Of a stretch of DNA of 64,000 bases, positions 1 to 9,364 are shown piece by piece. Numbering within the stretch: position 1 is the first letter of the stretch; each line of letters starts with the position of its first letter. Under the pieces are notes generated by a model, which was not told the DNA's origin, ran no database searches, and saw only the letters and a program-made list of their open reading frames with translations. This stretch comes from Flavobacterium ovatum (GTDB lineage Bacteria > Bacteroidota > Bacteroidia > Flavobacteriales > Flavobacteriaceae): assembly GCF_040703125.1 (NCBI RefSeq), contig NZ_CP160035.1, positions 1,674,001-1,738,000 of the forward strand, given 5' to 3'. The position numbers and the translations under genes were made by a program.

Positions 1-173
1 CCTAAATGCAAGGTTTGTGTTTGGTGATTGGCGAAATAAAATCCAACCCAATTGTAATGCACTATATTTGTGTTTAATAATTGGCAGATAGCTAATAGCT
101 TCTCGTCTTTGCTTGAAACGGAATTTGTTAGTATTTCTCGGGTTTTTGATTTTAGCTCTTGAAAACTCATCAT
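1..173 (-). CDS. GAF-domain free methionine-(R)-sulfoxide reductase, N-terminal part
   Basis: Read leftward from the double ATG at 173/170 this stays open to the window edge (57 codons). The peptide starts MMSFQELKSKTREIL and contains HYNWVGFYFANHQTQTL, the N-terminal pattern (NWVGFY) of bacterial GAF proteins of the fRMsr type, which reduce free methionine-R-sulfoxide in the cytoplasm. The catalytic cysteines lie further downstream in the family, outside the window, so activity cannot be judged. It is divergent from xrtF; a perfect -7 element (TACTTTTG read on the minus strand, 191-198) lies just upstream. Too short for an automatic ORF cutoff and cut by the edge; I recognise it from the N-terminal pattern only. 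Confidence 0.72.
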   Translation of the reverse strand, partial: MMSFQELKSKTREILTNSVSSKDEKLLAICQLLNTNIVHYNWVGFYFANHQTQTLHL

Positions 174-190
174 TTTAATTTAGTTTTACA

Positions 191-198
191 CAAAAGTA
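191..198 (-). promoter_or_regulatory. -7 promoter element for the GAF/fRMsr gene
   Basis: The minus strand reads TACTTTTG, an exact match to the Bacteroidetes -7 consensus TAnnTTTG, about 18 bp before the upstream ATG. No clear -33 TTG is seen at the usual distance. Confidence 0.45.
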
Positions 199-243
199 AT
201 CACACTTGTCTTAAATGGATTGATTACTATTTAAAATTTTAAT

Positions 244-795
244 TTGAAAAAATATTTTATTCAATACAAACCATTTTTACTTTTTTTGTCGAAGTTTTTT
301 TTGACCTATTTGCTATTGACTTTCTTGTATCAAGGATATTTAAATAGTTTTGGTTTTAATAAAATGGATTCAATTACCAATTTAGTGGGGCAAAATACGA
401 AACAACTCCTGGGTGTGTTTAATGTAGATTTTGAATTTAAAGAAAATAAAACCGAGTCGTATTTGATGTTATTCTACAATCAAAAATACGTTGCCCGAAT
501 CATAGAAGGTTGTAATGCCATTAGTATAATCATTTTGTTTGTGGCTTTTATAGTGTCCTTTTCTGGGAAACTCAAAACAACTATTTTGTATATAATCGGT
601 GGTTCTGTCGCAATCTATATTTTAAATATTGTCAGGATTGCCGTGCTATGTGTCTTGTTGTATTCTTTTCCAGAACACGAAACCATTTTACACCGCATCC
701 TTTTTCCTTTATTTATTTATGGATTCATGTTTTTATTATGGGTAATATGGGTTAATAAATTTTCTTTATATGCTAAAAAAGATATTCGATCATAA
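244..795 (+). CDS. xrtF: Exosortase family protein XrtF
   Basis: A 183-residue polytopic membrane protein of the exosortase/archaeosortase superfamily, the form restricted to Bacteroidetes. The three expected catalytic residues are visible: Cys90 in EGCNA, Arg131 in NIVRIA and His150 in ILHRILFP, each beside or in a hydrophobic segment. Exosortases cleave a C-terminal sorting tripartite signal and transfer the protein to an envelope acceptor; the XrtF substrate is not established. The start is TTG (MKKYFIQYK follows); no in-frame ATG gives the N-terminal segment. It overlaps the next gene by 26 bp, so the two are translationally linked. Confidence 0.88.
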   Translation: MKKYFIQYKPFLLFLSKFFLTYLLLTFLYQGYLNSFGFNKMDSITNLVGQNTKQLLGVFNVDFEFKENKTESYLMLFYNQKYVARIIEGCNAISIIILFVAFIVSFSGKLKTTILYIIGGSVAIYILNIVRIAVLCVLLYSFPEHETILHRILFPLFIYGFMFLLWVIWVNKFSLYAKKDIRS

Positions 796-1213
796 ACTTA
801 GGTTTTTTATAGGTGGAATTTTAGTGTTCTTATTGGTTTTAATTCGGGCTTTTGAGCGCGTACTTTTTTACGATCCCTTTCTTCAATATTTTGAATTAAA
901 TTTTAACGAATTGCCTTTGCCTGACTATAATTCCTTTCAGTTGTTTATAGGGTTGTTGTTTCGTTATGTTCTCAATGCTGTAATTTCATTGGCACTGATT
1001 TATGTAATTTTCAAAGATAAAGGCATGGTGAAGTTTGCTTCTGTTTTATATGTTTTTTGTTTTGTTTTCTTGATTGTTGGTTTTTTTGGAGCGATCCAAT
1101 TGTATGGGAATCACAATAATTTTATACTGTTTTACATCCGCAGATTTCTAATTCAGCCCCTATTTGTGATGCTGTTTATTCCCGCTTTTTACTACCAACG
1201 TCTTTCTAAGTAA
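770..1213 (+). CDS. Exosortase F system-associated membrane protein
   Basis: A 147-residue protein with four predicted hydrophobic segments, starting inside the last codons of xrtF. In Flavobacteriia a small membrane protein of this kind almost always follows xrtF, and the family is named after that association; its role (partner, chaperone or substrate recruiter) is unknown. No catalytic motif is visible. It is followed by a hairpin terminator at 1225-1289. The assignment rests mainly on position, overlap and membrane topology. Confidence 0.8.
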   Translation: MLKKIFDHKLRFFIGGILVFLLVLIRAFERVLFYDPFLQYFELNFNELPLPDYNSFQLFIGLLFRYVLNAVISLALIYVIFKDKGMVKFASVLYVFCFVFLIVGFFGAIQLYGNHNNFILFYIRRFLIQPLFVMLFIPAFYYQRLSK

Positions 1214-1224
1214 TTTTTTCCATA

Positions 1225-1289
1225 AAAAAATCTGCTACTAATTAAATACGCCTTATTAAGAGGGTTTTTTAAATAGTAGCAGATTTTTA
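1225..1289. terminator. Bidirectional terminator between convergent genes
   Basis: Inverted repeat with arms aaaaaatctgctacta (1225-1240) and tagtagcagattttt (1274-1289), with A and T tracts outside the GC part, so it can work on both strands. It lies between the convergent xrtF pair and the transglutaminase/DUF2126 gene. Confidence 0.75.
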
Positions 1290-1315
1290 TAAATGAATTT
1301 TATTCTCCTAAAAGT

Positions 1316-4300
1316 TTAGTTCTTCGCCGTCCAAAAATGTCTTAAATCCAAAGTGTAAGGGTATTCAGGATTGATTAACTCAATTGGAGTATCGTGTTTT
1401 AAGTCCGATTTTGATTCGACCAAAAATCTAGAAGTAGCTGTACTATTGGCGGGTGTCTCAATTTCTTTGTCTTCCATTGCTGAAGCAGGAGTGTGGCCAA
1501 AATCCCAAAAACGACTCATTTTTCTTGATTCAGCTTCAAAACTATTTACCGGTAAAGTATCAAAACTACGTCCTCCAGGATGCGTTACAAAATAAGTACA
1601 TCCACCAATAACTTTATTGTTCCAAGTATCTACCAAGTCAAAAACTAATGGTACATCAATACCTATATTCGGATGCAATGCGGATGGTGGGTTCCAAGAT
1701 TTATATCGAATTCCGGCAACATATTCTCCTTTTGTTCCTGTGCTTCTTAGTGGGATTCTACAACCTTTGCATAGTAAAATATGTCTTTCGGGTACAATTC
1801 CAGAAACTTTTACTTGTAATCTTTCGAGCGATGAATCCACAAAACGAGAAGTTCCAGTACTTGAAAGTTCTTCTCCTAATACATGCCAAGGTTCTATCCC
1901 AAGTCTGATTTCCAACTGAATATTGTCAATCGTCACCGTTCCATGATGTGGGTATCTAAACTCAAAGAATGGGTCAAACCAAGAAATATCAAAGTTATAT
2001 CCAGAATCTTTTAAATCATTAACTACGTCAATCATATCTAGATAAGCGAAATGTGGCAATAAAAATTTATCATGCAATTCAGTTCCCCAACGGATTAGTT
2101 TTTTCTCGTACGGTTCTTTCCAGAATTTAGCTACCAAGGCGCGAACTAATAAATTTTGAACCAAATTCATGTGTTTGTGTGGTGGCATATCAAAAGCACG
2201 AAGCTCTAATATCCCCAATCGTCCCGTCGAAGAATCAGGAGAATATAATTTGTCGATGCAAAATTCAGTTCTATGCGTGTTTCCTGTAATATCGGTCAAT
2301 AGATTTCTGAAAATTCTATCCACCATCCAAAACGGTACTTCCTTGTCTTTCGGAATTTGATCAAATGCAATTTCCATTTCATATAATTTCTCGTCTCTTC
2401 CTTCATCAATACGAGGTGCTTGGCTCGTTGGTCCAATAAATGGTCCAGCAAATAAGTAACTCAATACTGGGTGATGTTGCCAGTAGGTAATTAAACTTCG
2501 TAGCAAGTCTGGTCTTCTCAATAACGGACTGTCTTCTGGTTTTTCAGCACCAAGAGTTACGTGATTTCCTCCACCGGTTCCTGTGTGGCGACCGTCCACC
2601 ATAAATTTATCCGTTCCTAAACGAGATAAAAAGGCTTCTTCATATAATGCAGTGGTGTTGTCTACAATTTCTTGCCATGTTTTAGCAGGATGTACATTTA
2701 CCTCAATAACACCAGGGTCAGGAGTTACCATCATTTTCTCAACACGGTAATCCGATTTAGGTTGGTACCCTTCAATACGTACCGGCATTTGTAGTTTTTC
2801 AGCCGTATTTTCAATAGACGTAATTATGTCAATATAATCCTCTAAATAATCAGTAGGAGGAAGGAAAATGTATATAATCCCATCGCGTTCTTCTATACAC
2901 ATTGCTGTGATGAAAGTATCCACCTCAAATAATAATGGATTTTTTTCTTTTTCTTTGGTTTCTTTTTTAGTTAAAATTAGTTTGGCTTTTTCAAACATTT
3001 TAACAATAGTCCCATAACGTTTTTTAACTTTTTCGTCATAGTCGCCCAATGGTGATAGGTCTTCAAATGGACTTCTATCAACAACTGATTCTCTTACGTT
3101 TTTGGATGTTTTTGGCAGTGAATCCAAAGGTAAGCGCAAACCAATTGGAGAGTTTCCAGGAATTAGGAAACAGTTACCGCGTCTAAATTCCCATGCACAA
3201 CTTTCCCAATGATCGGCTACATGGTCTTTTCGTAATGGCAATACAAATCCCGAAGGATTGTTTAATCCTTTTTCAAGAGTCTTAGCCAGATTGTGTCGTT
3301 GGATAGAATCTTTTAGGTCTACTTTTAGTGGATCTAAATTGATCGGGAGTTTACCTTCTTCTAATGCCCAGTAAATAGGGTCTTCATAAGTAGGTGTGAT
3401 GTTTTGAGTATCAATACCTAAAAATTTAGTCAGTTCGTTAGCGAATTTTTCAGCATCATGAAAAGTAAATGTGCTTTCGCCTTCTTTGGCTACTAATGCG
3501 TCATTTTTCCATAATGGCAAACCATCTTTTCTCCAGTACAATCCATATTGCCAACGAGGGAATAATTCTCCAGGATACCATTTTCCTTGACCAAAATGCA
3601 ACAAACCGCCATGAGCAAATCGTTTTTTTAATCGTAGCGCTAAATCGTAGGCTAGCCTGCGTTTCATTGGTCCGTCGGCTGTGGTGTTCCATTCGTCCGC
3701 TTCGTAATCATCTATCGAAACAAAGGTTGGTTCTCCGCCCATCGTTAAACGAACATCGCCTTCGATTAAATCTCTTTCAACCACATTTCCAACTTCCATG
3801 ATGTCGTTCCACTGGTTGTCAGAGTAGGGTTTAGTCACGCGTGGATCTTCGTGAATGCGGGTTACTTTGTTTTCAAAATCAAAACTAACTTCACATTTTC
3901 CAGTTGCACCCGTTACAGGGGCAGCACTTTCATAATGTGGTGTACAGCATAATGGGATATGTCCTTCGCTGGCAAAAAGTCCAGAAGTAGGGTCCAGACC
4001 AATCCATCCAGCTCCGGGTAAATATACCTCTACCCAAGCATGTAAATCGGTAAAATCCGTTTCAGGTCCTGATGGGCCATCAAGAGATTTTTGGTCTGGT
4101 GCCAATTGTACAATGTAACCTGATACAAAACGAGCGGCCAACCCAAAATGGCGTAATACGTGAATGAGTAACCATGCAAAATCTCTGCATGAGCCACTCT
4201 TGATGCGTAGGGTTTCTTCAGGGGTTTGTACCCCAACTTCCATTCGTAAATTATAGGTAAGCTCTTTGTAAACGGCTTGATTAATATAGACTAGAAAATC

Positions 4301-4729
4301 ATTAGTTGGTAGTGATTTCGTTAGCTTTAGACCATCCATGAATTTTAAGAAAACAGGGCTTTCTTCGGTTAATGGAAGGTAGGCTGTTAGTTCTTGTTGT
4401 AGTGTTTTGTCATATGTAAATGGGAATTGCTCAGCATATTCTTCTACAAAAAAATCAAATGGATTGATGACTTGCAATTTTGCAATGACCTCTACTTCAA
4501 CTTTTAATTCTTGAACAGGATCTGGAAAAACCACTCGAGCTTGATAGTTTCCAAATGGATCTTGTTGCCAATTAATGAAATGATTTTCAGGACTGATTTT
4601 AAAGGTGTATCCTTCTATTTGAGTCCTAGAGTGTGCCGCTGGTCGAAGCCTAAAAACATGAGGGAATAATTTAACAGATCGGTCAAATGTATAGGTTGTT
4701 TTGTGTGAAATAGCAATTTTAACAGCCAT
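1316..4729 (-). CDS. Transglutaminase-like protein fused to DUF2126 putative amidoligase
   Basis: A 1137-residue cytoplasmic-looking protein without signal peptide. Residues 1-90 match the bacterial transglutaminase N-terminal beta region (HKTTYTFDRSV). The transglutaminase/cysteine-protease core follows with a full triad: Cys181 (GSCRDF), His230 (DLHAW), Asp246 (GLDPTSG). From about residue 320 (RLTMGGEPTFVSIDD) to the end is DUF2126, classed as a putative glutamine-synthetase-like COOH-NH2 ligase. The family is thus predicted to make or break amide/isopeptide bonds; substrate unknown. It lies 147 bp downstream of a second transglutaminase on the same strand and near the divergent ATP-grasp/alpha-E and third transglutaminase genes. 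Length is normal for the fusion. Confidence 0.88.
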   Translation of the reverse strand: MAVKIAISHKTTYTFDRSVKLFPHVFRLRPAAHSRTQIEGYTFKISPENHFINWQQDPFGNYQARVVFPDPVQELKVEVEVIAKLQVINPFDFFVEEYAEQFPFTYDKTLQQELTAYLPLTEESPVFLKFMDGLKLTKSLPTNDFLVYINQAVYKELTYNLRMEVGVQTPEETLRIKSGSCRDFAWLLIHVLRHFGLAARFVSGYIVQLAPDQKSLDGPSGPETDFTDLHAWVEVYLPGAGWIGLDPTSGLFASEGHIPLCCTPHYESAAPVTGATGKCEVSFDFENKVTRIHEDPRVTKPYSDNQWNDIMEVGNVVERDLIEGDVRLTMGGEPTFVSIDDYEADEWNTTADGPMKRRLAYDLALRLKKRFAHGGLLHFGQGKWYPGELFPRWQYGLYWRKDGLPLWKNDALVAKEGESTFTFHDAEKFANELTKFLGIDTQNITPTYEDPIYWALEEGKLPINLDPLKVDLKDSIQRHNLAKTLEKGLNNPSGFVLPLRKDHVADHWESCAWEFRRGNCFLIPGNSPIGLRLPLDSLPKTSKNVRESVVDRSPFEDLSPLGDYDEKVKKRYGTIVKMFEKAKLILTKKETKEKEKNPLLFEVDTFITAMCIEERDGIIYIFLPPTDYLEDYIDIITSIENTAEKLQMPVRIEGYQPKSDYRVEKMMVTPDPGVIEVNVHPAKTWQEIVDNTTALYEEAFLSRLGTDKFMVDGRHTGTGGGNHVTLGAEKPEDSPLLRRPDLLRSLITYWQHHPVLSYLFAGPFIGPTSQAPRIDEGRDEKLYEMEIAFDQIPKDKEVPFWMVDRIFRNLLTDITGNTHRTEFCIDKLYSPDSSTGRLGILELRAFDMPPHKHMNLVQNLLVRALVAKFWKEPYEKKLIRWGTELHDKFLLPHFAYLDMIDVVNDLKDSGYNFDISWFDPFFEFRYPHHGTVTIDNIQLEIRLGIEPWHVLGEELSSTGTSRFVDSSLERLQVKVSGIVPERHILLCKGCRIPLRSTGTKGEYVAGIRYKSWNPPSALHPNIGIDVPLVFDLVDTWNNKVIGGCTYFVTHPGGRSFDTLPVNSFEAESRKMSRFWDFGHTPASAMEDKEIETPANSTATSRFLVESKSDLKHDTPIELINPEYPYTLDLRHFWTAKN

Positions 4730-4876
4730 AAATATCGAGTTTTTAGTTTCTAAAATTTCAATAAAAATACGGTATTAATATTGTTAACCCATAAAAAACA
4801 GGCAGCTATAATAATAAATATCAGAATGATAATTTATAGTGTATAATGTTGTAGATAATGTAAATTTTTTTATTCT

Positions 4877-5719
4877 TTAATAAGATATGAAAAAATCTTC
4901 AGAAGGATAGGTGTTGTCAGATTCTCCGTTTGTTTGCGAACATTCAATATTCATATAAGTACAGAAGGCATTTCCAAAGAGTGTTGCCACTGCAATTTCT
5001 GAGCCGTCTTTACCATCTGCAATTTTGACTAGCTGATTTAAATTGGCCAATCTTGTTGGGTCAAAAACAATCCATGAATTGCCTAGGTATGCTTCGAAAC
5101 AAGCATGAATATCCGGAGGGACAATATTGCTAGCATAGCAGGTAAAATAGCGTGCAGGAATATTTAAGGCTCTACAAAGTGCAATTCCCAGATGAGCAAA
5201 ATCTTTACAAACACCTTCTTTTATATTGAGGGTGTCATAAGCAGTTGTATTTGCATCAGAGGAACCACTTACATACTTGATGTTGTTAAAAATCCATTCG
5301 TTAATTGCTAATGTTTTTTCTAAATCGGTTGTAATATGGCCAAAGAGATTAAAAGCAAATTCCATTAATTTATCCGAAGGACAATTTCGTGTAGGGGTAA
5401 GAAAGGGGATGATTTCATTCTTTAAATTAAATATAGGGGTATTTTTTAAAAGTTTCTTTTTTGCGACCCATTTATAACTTACGTCAATTTGTGCTTGGTA
5501 ATTGATGGTAAATGGAATGAATTCTGTAGCTTGTAATTTTATAAAACGAGTTTTTGAACCTTTTAAGCTGTATTCCTTGTAGGGTAAGAAAGGGGATACT
5601 TCGAGTGTTTCGGATTTTATTTTTTGATTTACAGACTCCTTTAGTACTTGTATATTGAAAACGAATGTAGTGGGAGCGTATACATCGTACTGAATTGTTG
5701 TCTTAAGTGTGAATTCCAT
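4877..5719 (-). CDS. Transglutaminase-like cysteine protease family protein
   Basis: A 280-residue protein with an N-terminal beta region and a transglutaminase core. The triad is Cys171 (GVCKDFAH), His205 (DIHACF) and Asp220 (VFDPTR). There is no signal peptide, so it probably acts in the cytoplasm. It is divergent from the ATP-grasp/alpha-E gene (84 bp between starts) and upstream of the DUF2126 fusion on the same strand. In such clusters these proteins are thought to act as peptidases or amide transferases on a product of the ATP-grasp ligase; that role is inferred from neighbourhood, not shown here. Confidence 0.85.
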   Translation of the reverse strand: MEFTLKTTIQYDVYAPTTFVFNIQVLKESVNQKIKSETLEVSPFLPYKEYSLKGSKTRFIKLQATEFIPFTINYQAQIDVSYKWVAKKKLLKNTPIFNLKNEIIPFLTPTRNCPSDKLMEFAFNLFGHITTDLEKTLAINEWIFNNIKYVSGSSDANTTAYDTLNIKEGVCKDFAHLGIALCRALNIPARYFTCYASNIVPPDIHACFEAYLGNSWIVFDPTRLANLNQLVKIADGKDGSEIAVATLFGNAFCTYMNIECSQTNGESDNTYPSEDFFISY

Positions 5720-5774
5720 AAAGTAAAAGTACTAATATTGAGGATAATCGAACGGCTTTTCTTTAAAAAAAATG

Positions 5775-5782
5775 TAGATTTG
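5775..5782 (+). promoter_or_regulatory. -7 promoter element for the ATP-grasp/alpha-E gene
   Basis: TAGATTTG, an exact match to TAnnTTTG, 22 bp before the ATG at 5804. The 84-bp divergent region also holds a weaker minus-strand match (TACTTTTA, 5724-5731) for the transglutaminase gene, so the cluster is probably expressed from one divergent promoter region. Confidence 0.5.
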
Positions 5783-5803
5783 TTTTTACTTTAAAAACCA
5801 TAA

Positions 5804-8386
5804 ATGAGCACGCCATTATCTTTTATAGATTCATATAAAAAAACGATTAAGTCATACGATGAAGTTATTGATAAAAACGGACAAGTAAAACCCCATTGGG
5901 CAACCCTTTTTGAAGCCTTAGAAGCGGTAGGTATGGAGGAGTTGGCTATTCGAAATAAAGAAATTGTTAATAAACTCAAAGAAAATGGAGTTACCTATAA
6001 TGTATATGATTCTGAAACAGGATTGGTACGCCCTTGGAAATTAGATCCGATTCCTTTTATTATTCATCAATCGGAATGGGCTACTATTGAAAAAGGTCTT
6101 ATTCAACGAGCTAATTTATTGGATTTAATCTATAAAGATATTTATGGAGAGCAGCTTTTAATTAAAAATAATATTATTCCGGCTGAATTAGTTTACGATA
6201 ATACAGGTTTTTTAAGACCTTGTTTTGATGTCAATCAAAAGGATTATCATCAGCTTACTATTTTAGCTTGTGATATCGCTAGAGGTCCAGATGGTAAAAT
6301 GTGGTTGTTGGATAATCGGGTTCAATCGCCTTCAGGTACAGGATATGCACTTGAAAATAGGATTGTAATGGCGAATGTTTTTCCAAAATTAAATAAAAAT
6401 ATTCACCGTAGTAAATTAGGGCCTTATTTTAATGAATTGCAAAAGACCGTTGGGAAATTTGGAACCAATTCAGACAATCCTAATGTAGTATTTTTATCTC
6501 CCGGTGAAGGAAATGAAACGTACTTTGAGCATGTATACCTTTCCTCTTATTTAGGGTATACCTTAGTTGAAGGAAGTGATTTATTGGTTCGAGAAGGCTA
6601 TGTTTGGTTGAAAACCATTGATCAATTAGAGCGTGTAGATGTAATCATCAAGCGTGTAGATGATTTGTGGTGTGACCCTTTAGAATTGAATAGTAATTCG
6701 CTTCTAGGGATACCAGGTTTGTTGCAGGTGATGCGTTTAGGAAATGTGACGGTTATTAATCCTCCAGGAATAGCCGTTTTAGAGAATCATGGATTGATGG
6801 CTTTTATTCAAAATGCGTGTAAATTTTTATTGAAAGAGCCTTTAATTATGAATTCTACCGCTACTTGGTGGTGTGGACAAACTAAAGAATTAAATTATGT
6901 TCTGAATAATTTACCTAAATTAATTATTAAAAAAACGAATAGAAATTTAGGTGTGAAATCGATTTACGGGCGTAAATTAAATGAGGAAGAATTAAAGGAA
7001 CTCAAAATAACCATTTTAAAAAACCCTAAAGAGTTTGTTGCTCAAGAAGAGGTTAGCCTGTCTACAACACCATCTTTAATCGATGGGGAAATTGTTCCTA
7101 GACTAGCTGTAATTAGGGCTTTTTTGATTTCGGATGGGAAGAATTATAAAGTTATGCAAGGGGGGTTAACCCGTAGTTCTGTGATTGAAGATAAATTTCA
7201 GATATCGAATCAATTTGGAGGCATATCTAAAGATACTTGGATTATTACAGATAATTTAAAGGAACAACTCGAAGAGGAGGAACAGAAGGAACAGATAATT
7301 GAGATTAAAAAATCAAATCAAGTTTCTCGTAGTACAGCTCTAACGAGTAGAAACGCTGAGAATTTATTTTGGGTAGGAAGATTGTCTGAGAGAACCATGG
7401 TTTTAACGGGTTTTCTTAAAATTATTTTTAGCAGATTAAACGAAAATGTAAGTAATCACGGAAAAAAACAACCGGAGTTTCTAATAGTTTTATTAAAGGC
7501 TTTGACACATCTGACGCAATCCTATCCTGGGTTTGTAGGTGAGGATGGAGTAGAAGATGAAACTGTTTTTGAAAAACCATTGGCAGAATTAATTTCACTT
7601 ATTAAAGATCCTGAAAAAGAAGGTTCTGTTGCTTATAATGTGCAGTCGTTGTTGTATTCTATCAATCACATCAGTGAAAAATGGAATCATGATACCAAAA
7701 GAATTATCAGCCTTATAGAAGATAGTTTGACGGGGCTAAAAGAGTCGAATGCTAATAATCTTAGTAGAACTACTCATGGTTTAGATAAATTATATATCCG
7801 AATGATGGCGTTTTATGGTAATACCTATGAAACATTACCAAGGGAGAATGGATTTTTTCTATTTGAAGCCGGAAAAAATATTGAACGATTCTTGTCGCTT
7901 ATTTCGGTTATTCAAACCTTATTCTGTTTTAAAAGGAGCGATGAGGTGGAGCAACTTTTATTGGAATCAGTACTTGAAAATCATAATTTGTTGGCTCAGT
8001 ATAGAAGTATTTATAAATCTCAAATTAGTTTGGTGGCTGTAATTAATATGTTGTTCTTAGAGAAAAACTCTCCTTACACGCTGGCGTATATTCTGGATAC
8101 ACTTTCATACAATATTGGTCAATTACCAAAAAAATCAGAATTGAACCAGTTAAGTATTGCTGAAAAGAAAGTGCTAGAAGCCAGTACTATAATAAAATTA
8201 ATTGACCCGGAGGAATTAGTTCAGGCTGATGAAGCAAATTACAGAGAAGTTTTGGATGAGACTATTAATGTCGTTTCTAACCTTCTTTCTTCTGTAACCA
8301 ATGGATTATCTAGTTTGTATTTTAATCACTCGGTGATGCAACTTTCCTTTTTAGACACTGAAAAAATTGATTCTGATGAAGTATAA
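5804..8386 (+). CDS. Circularly permuted ATP-grasp / alpha-E domain fusion protein
   Basis: An 860-residue protein. The first ~490 residues are a circularly permuted type-2 ATP-grasp domain (formerly DUF404/DUF407), a predicted carboxylate-amine ligase that forms amide bonds with ATP. From about residue 506 to the end is the alpha-E (DUF403) domain, recognised by the ENLFWVGRLSER stretch with its conserved ER near 528-529. In many bacteria the two domains are separate adjacent genes; the fusion fits a joint function. It overlaps the following transglutaminase gene by 11 bp, so both are one translational unit. Likely role: ATP-dependent synthesis of a peptide or peptide-like modification with unknown product. 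Confidence 0.88.
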   Translation: MSTPLSFIDSYKKTIKSYDEVIDKNGQVKPHWATLFEALEAVGMEELAIRNKEIVNKLKENGVTYNVYDSETGLVRPWKLDPIPFIIHQSEWATIEKGLIQRANLLDLIYKDIYGEQLLIKNNIIPAELVYDNTGFLRPCFDVNQKDYHQLTILACDIARGPDGKMWLLDNRVQSPSGTGYALENRIVMANVFPKLNKNIHRSKLGPYFNELQKTVGKFGTNSDNPNVVFLSPGEGNETYFEHVYLSSYLGYTLVEGSDLLVREGYVWLKTIDQLERVDVIIKRVDDLWCDPLELNSNSLLGIPGLLQVMRLGNVTVINPPGIAVLENHGLMAFIQNACKFLLKEPLIMNSTATWWCGQTKELNYVLNNLPKLIIKKTNRNLGVKSIYGRKLNEEELKELKITILKNPKEFVAQEEVSLSTTPSLIDGEIVPRLAVIRAFLISDGKNYKVMQGGLTRSSVIEDKFQISNQFGGISKDTWIITDNLKEQLEEEEQKEQIIEIKKSNQVSRSTALTSRNAENLFWVGRLSERTMVLTGFLKIIFSRLNENVSNHGKKQPEFLIVLLKALTHLTQSYPGFVGEDGVEDETVFEKPLAELISLIKDPEKEGSVAYNVQSLLYSINHISEKWNHDTKRIISLIEDSLTGLKESNANNLSRTTHGLDKLYIRMMAFYGNTYETLPRENGFFLFEAGKNIERFLSLISVIQTLFCFKRSDEVEQLLLESVLENHNLLAQYRSIYKSQISLVAVINMLFLEKNSPYTLAYILDTLSYNIGQLPKKSELNQLSIAEKKVLEASTIIKLIDPEELVQADEANYREVLDETINVVSNLLSSVTNGLSSLYFNHSVMQLSFLDTEKIDSDEV

Positions 8387-9245
8387 ATTAGTACATAAAA
8401 CGACCTATACGTACGTAAATGCAGTGCATAATTATCAATGTATCATTTGTTTACATCCTGTAAATTCTGTTTCGCAAGTGTGCGAAGATTATAAGTTAAC
8501 AATTGAGCCCAAGCCTCAGAATTTATATCCAAGAAAAGATTATTTCGATAATACTAAGTACTATTTTTCAATTTTAAAACCCCATAAAGTACTACAGGTA
8601 ACTGCTACTAGTATAGTTGAGGTGTTTCCTTCTAAGTTATTATTTGTTAATTCAATTTCTTGCGAAGCGGTATTGCATTTGTTTAGAACCAAATTGGCTT
8701 TAAAAAATGAATTACTACAATACCAACTTCCAAGTCCATTTATTTTTTGGGATGATGAAATTAAAACTTTTGCGGAAAGTTGTTTGATCGCTGACACACC
8801 TTTTTATGAAGCAATAGCAAAGTTGTCTTCAAAGATCTTTACCGATTTTGAATTCAATTCTGGAGCGACTAACTTAAATACGCCATTAAAAACTGTTTTG
8901 AAAGAACGTAAAGGAGTCTGTCAAGATTTTACTCATTTGATGATTGCTTGCCTGCGAAGTTTAGGTTTTGCTGCTCGTTATGTTAGTGGTTATTTAGAAA
9001 CTTTGCCTCCAAAAGGGAAAGTTAAACTACAAGGTTCTGATGCTTCACACGCTTGGATTTCCGTTTATGTACCAGAAATGGGTTGGTGTGAATTTGACCC
9101 TACTAATAATATCATTCCAGGAGAACGTCATCTTGTTACGGCATATGGTCGTGATTATTCGGACATATCTCCCTTAAAAGGAATAATTTTTAGCTCAGGT
9201 GAACATCGCGTTAAGGTGGAGGTTGATGTGATTCCATTGGGGTAG
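8376..9245 (+). CDS. Transglutaminase-like protein, third copy of the cluster
   Basis: A 289-residue protein with the N-terminal beta region (KLVHKTTYTYVN) and a transglutaminase core with Cys182 (GVCQDF), His225 (DASHAW) and Asp241 (EFDPTN). I chose ATG 8376 instead of the TTG at 8367 because MKYKLVHKTTYTY is the usual start of this family; it then overlaps the ATP-grasp gene by 11 bp. It is closely similar in layout to the N-terminal part of the DUF2126 fusion (same HKTTYT start, same HAW and FDPT contexts), which suggests duplication inside the cluster. Cytoplasmic; exact reaction unknown. Confidence 0.87.
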   Translation: MKYKLVHKTTYTYVNAVHNYQCIICLHPVNSVSQVCEDYKLTIEPKPQNLYPRKDYFDNTKYYFSILKPHKVLQVTATSIVEVFPSKLLFVNSISCEAVLHLFRTKLALKNELLQYQLPSPFIFWDDEIKTFAESCLIADTPFYEAIAKLSSKIFTDFEFNSGATNLNTPLKTVLKERKGVCQDFTHLMIACLRSLGFAARYVSGYLETLPPKGKVKLQGSDASHAWISVYVPEMGWCEFDPTNNIIPGERHLVTAYGRDYSDISPLKGIIFSSGEHRVKVEVDVIPLG

Positions 9246-9364
9246 ATTGCTGAAGTTGCATTTTTTAGTCTCATTTGTATTTTAACTCAGAATTGCAATT
9301 TCCCTTTTTTTTTGCTTATCTTTAAGTGTCGTTTTTTTTTGTTAAGAATCAAAATATTTGAGAT

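Noticed and set aside
3469-3801. Open frame of 110 residues opposite the transglutaminase/DUF2126 gene
   Set aside because: It is the antisense shadow of a strongly supported gene and has no protein features.
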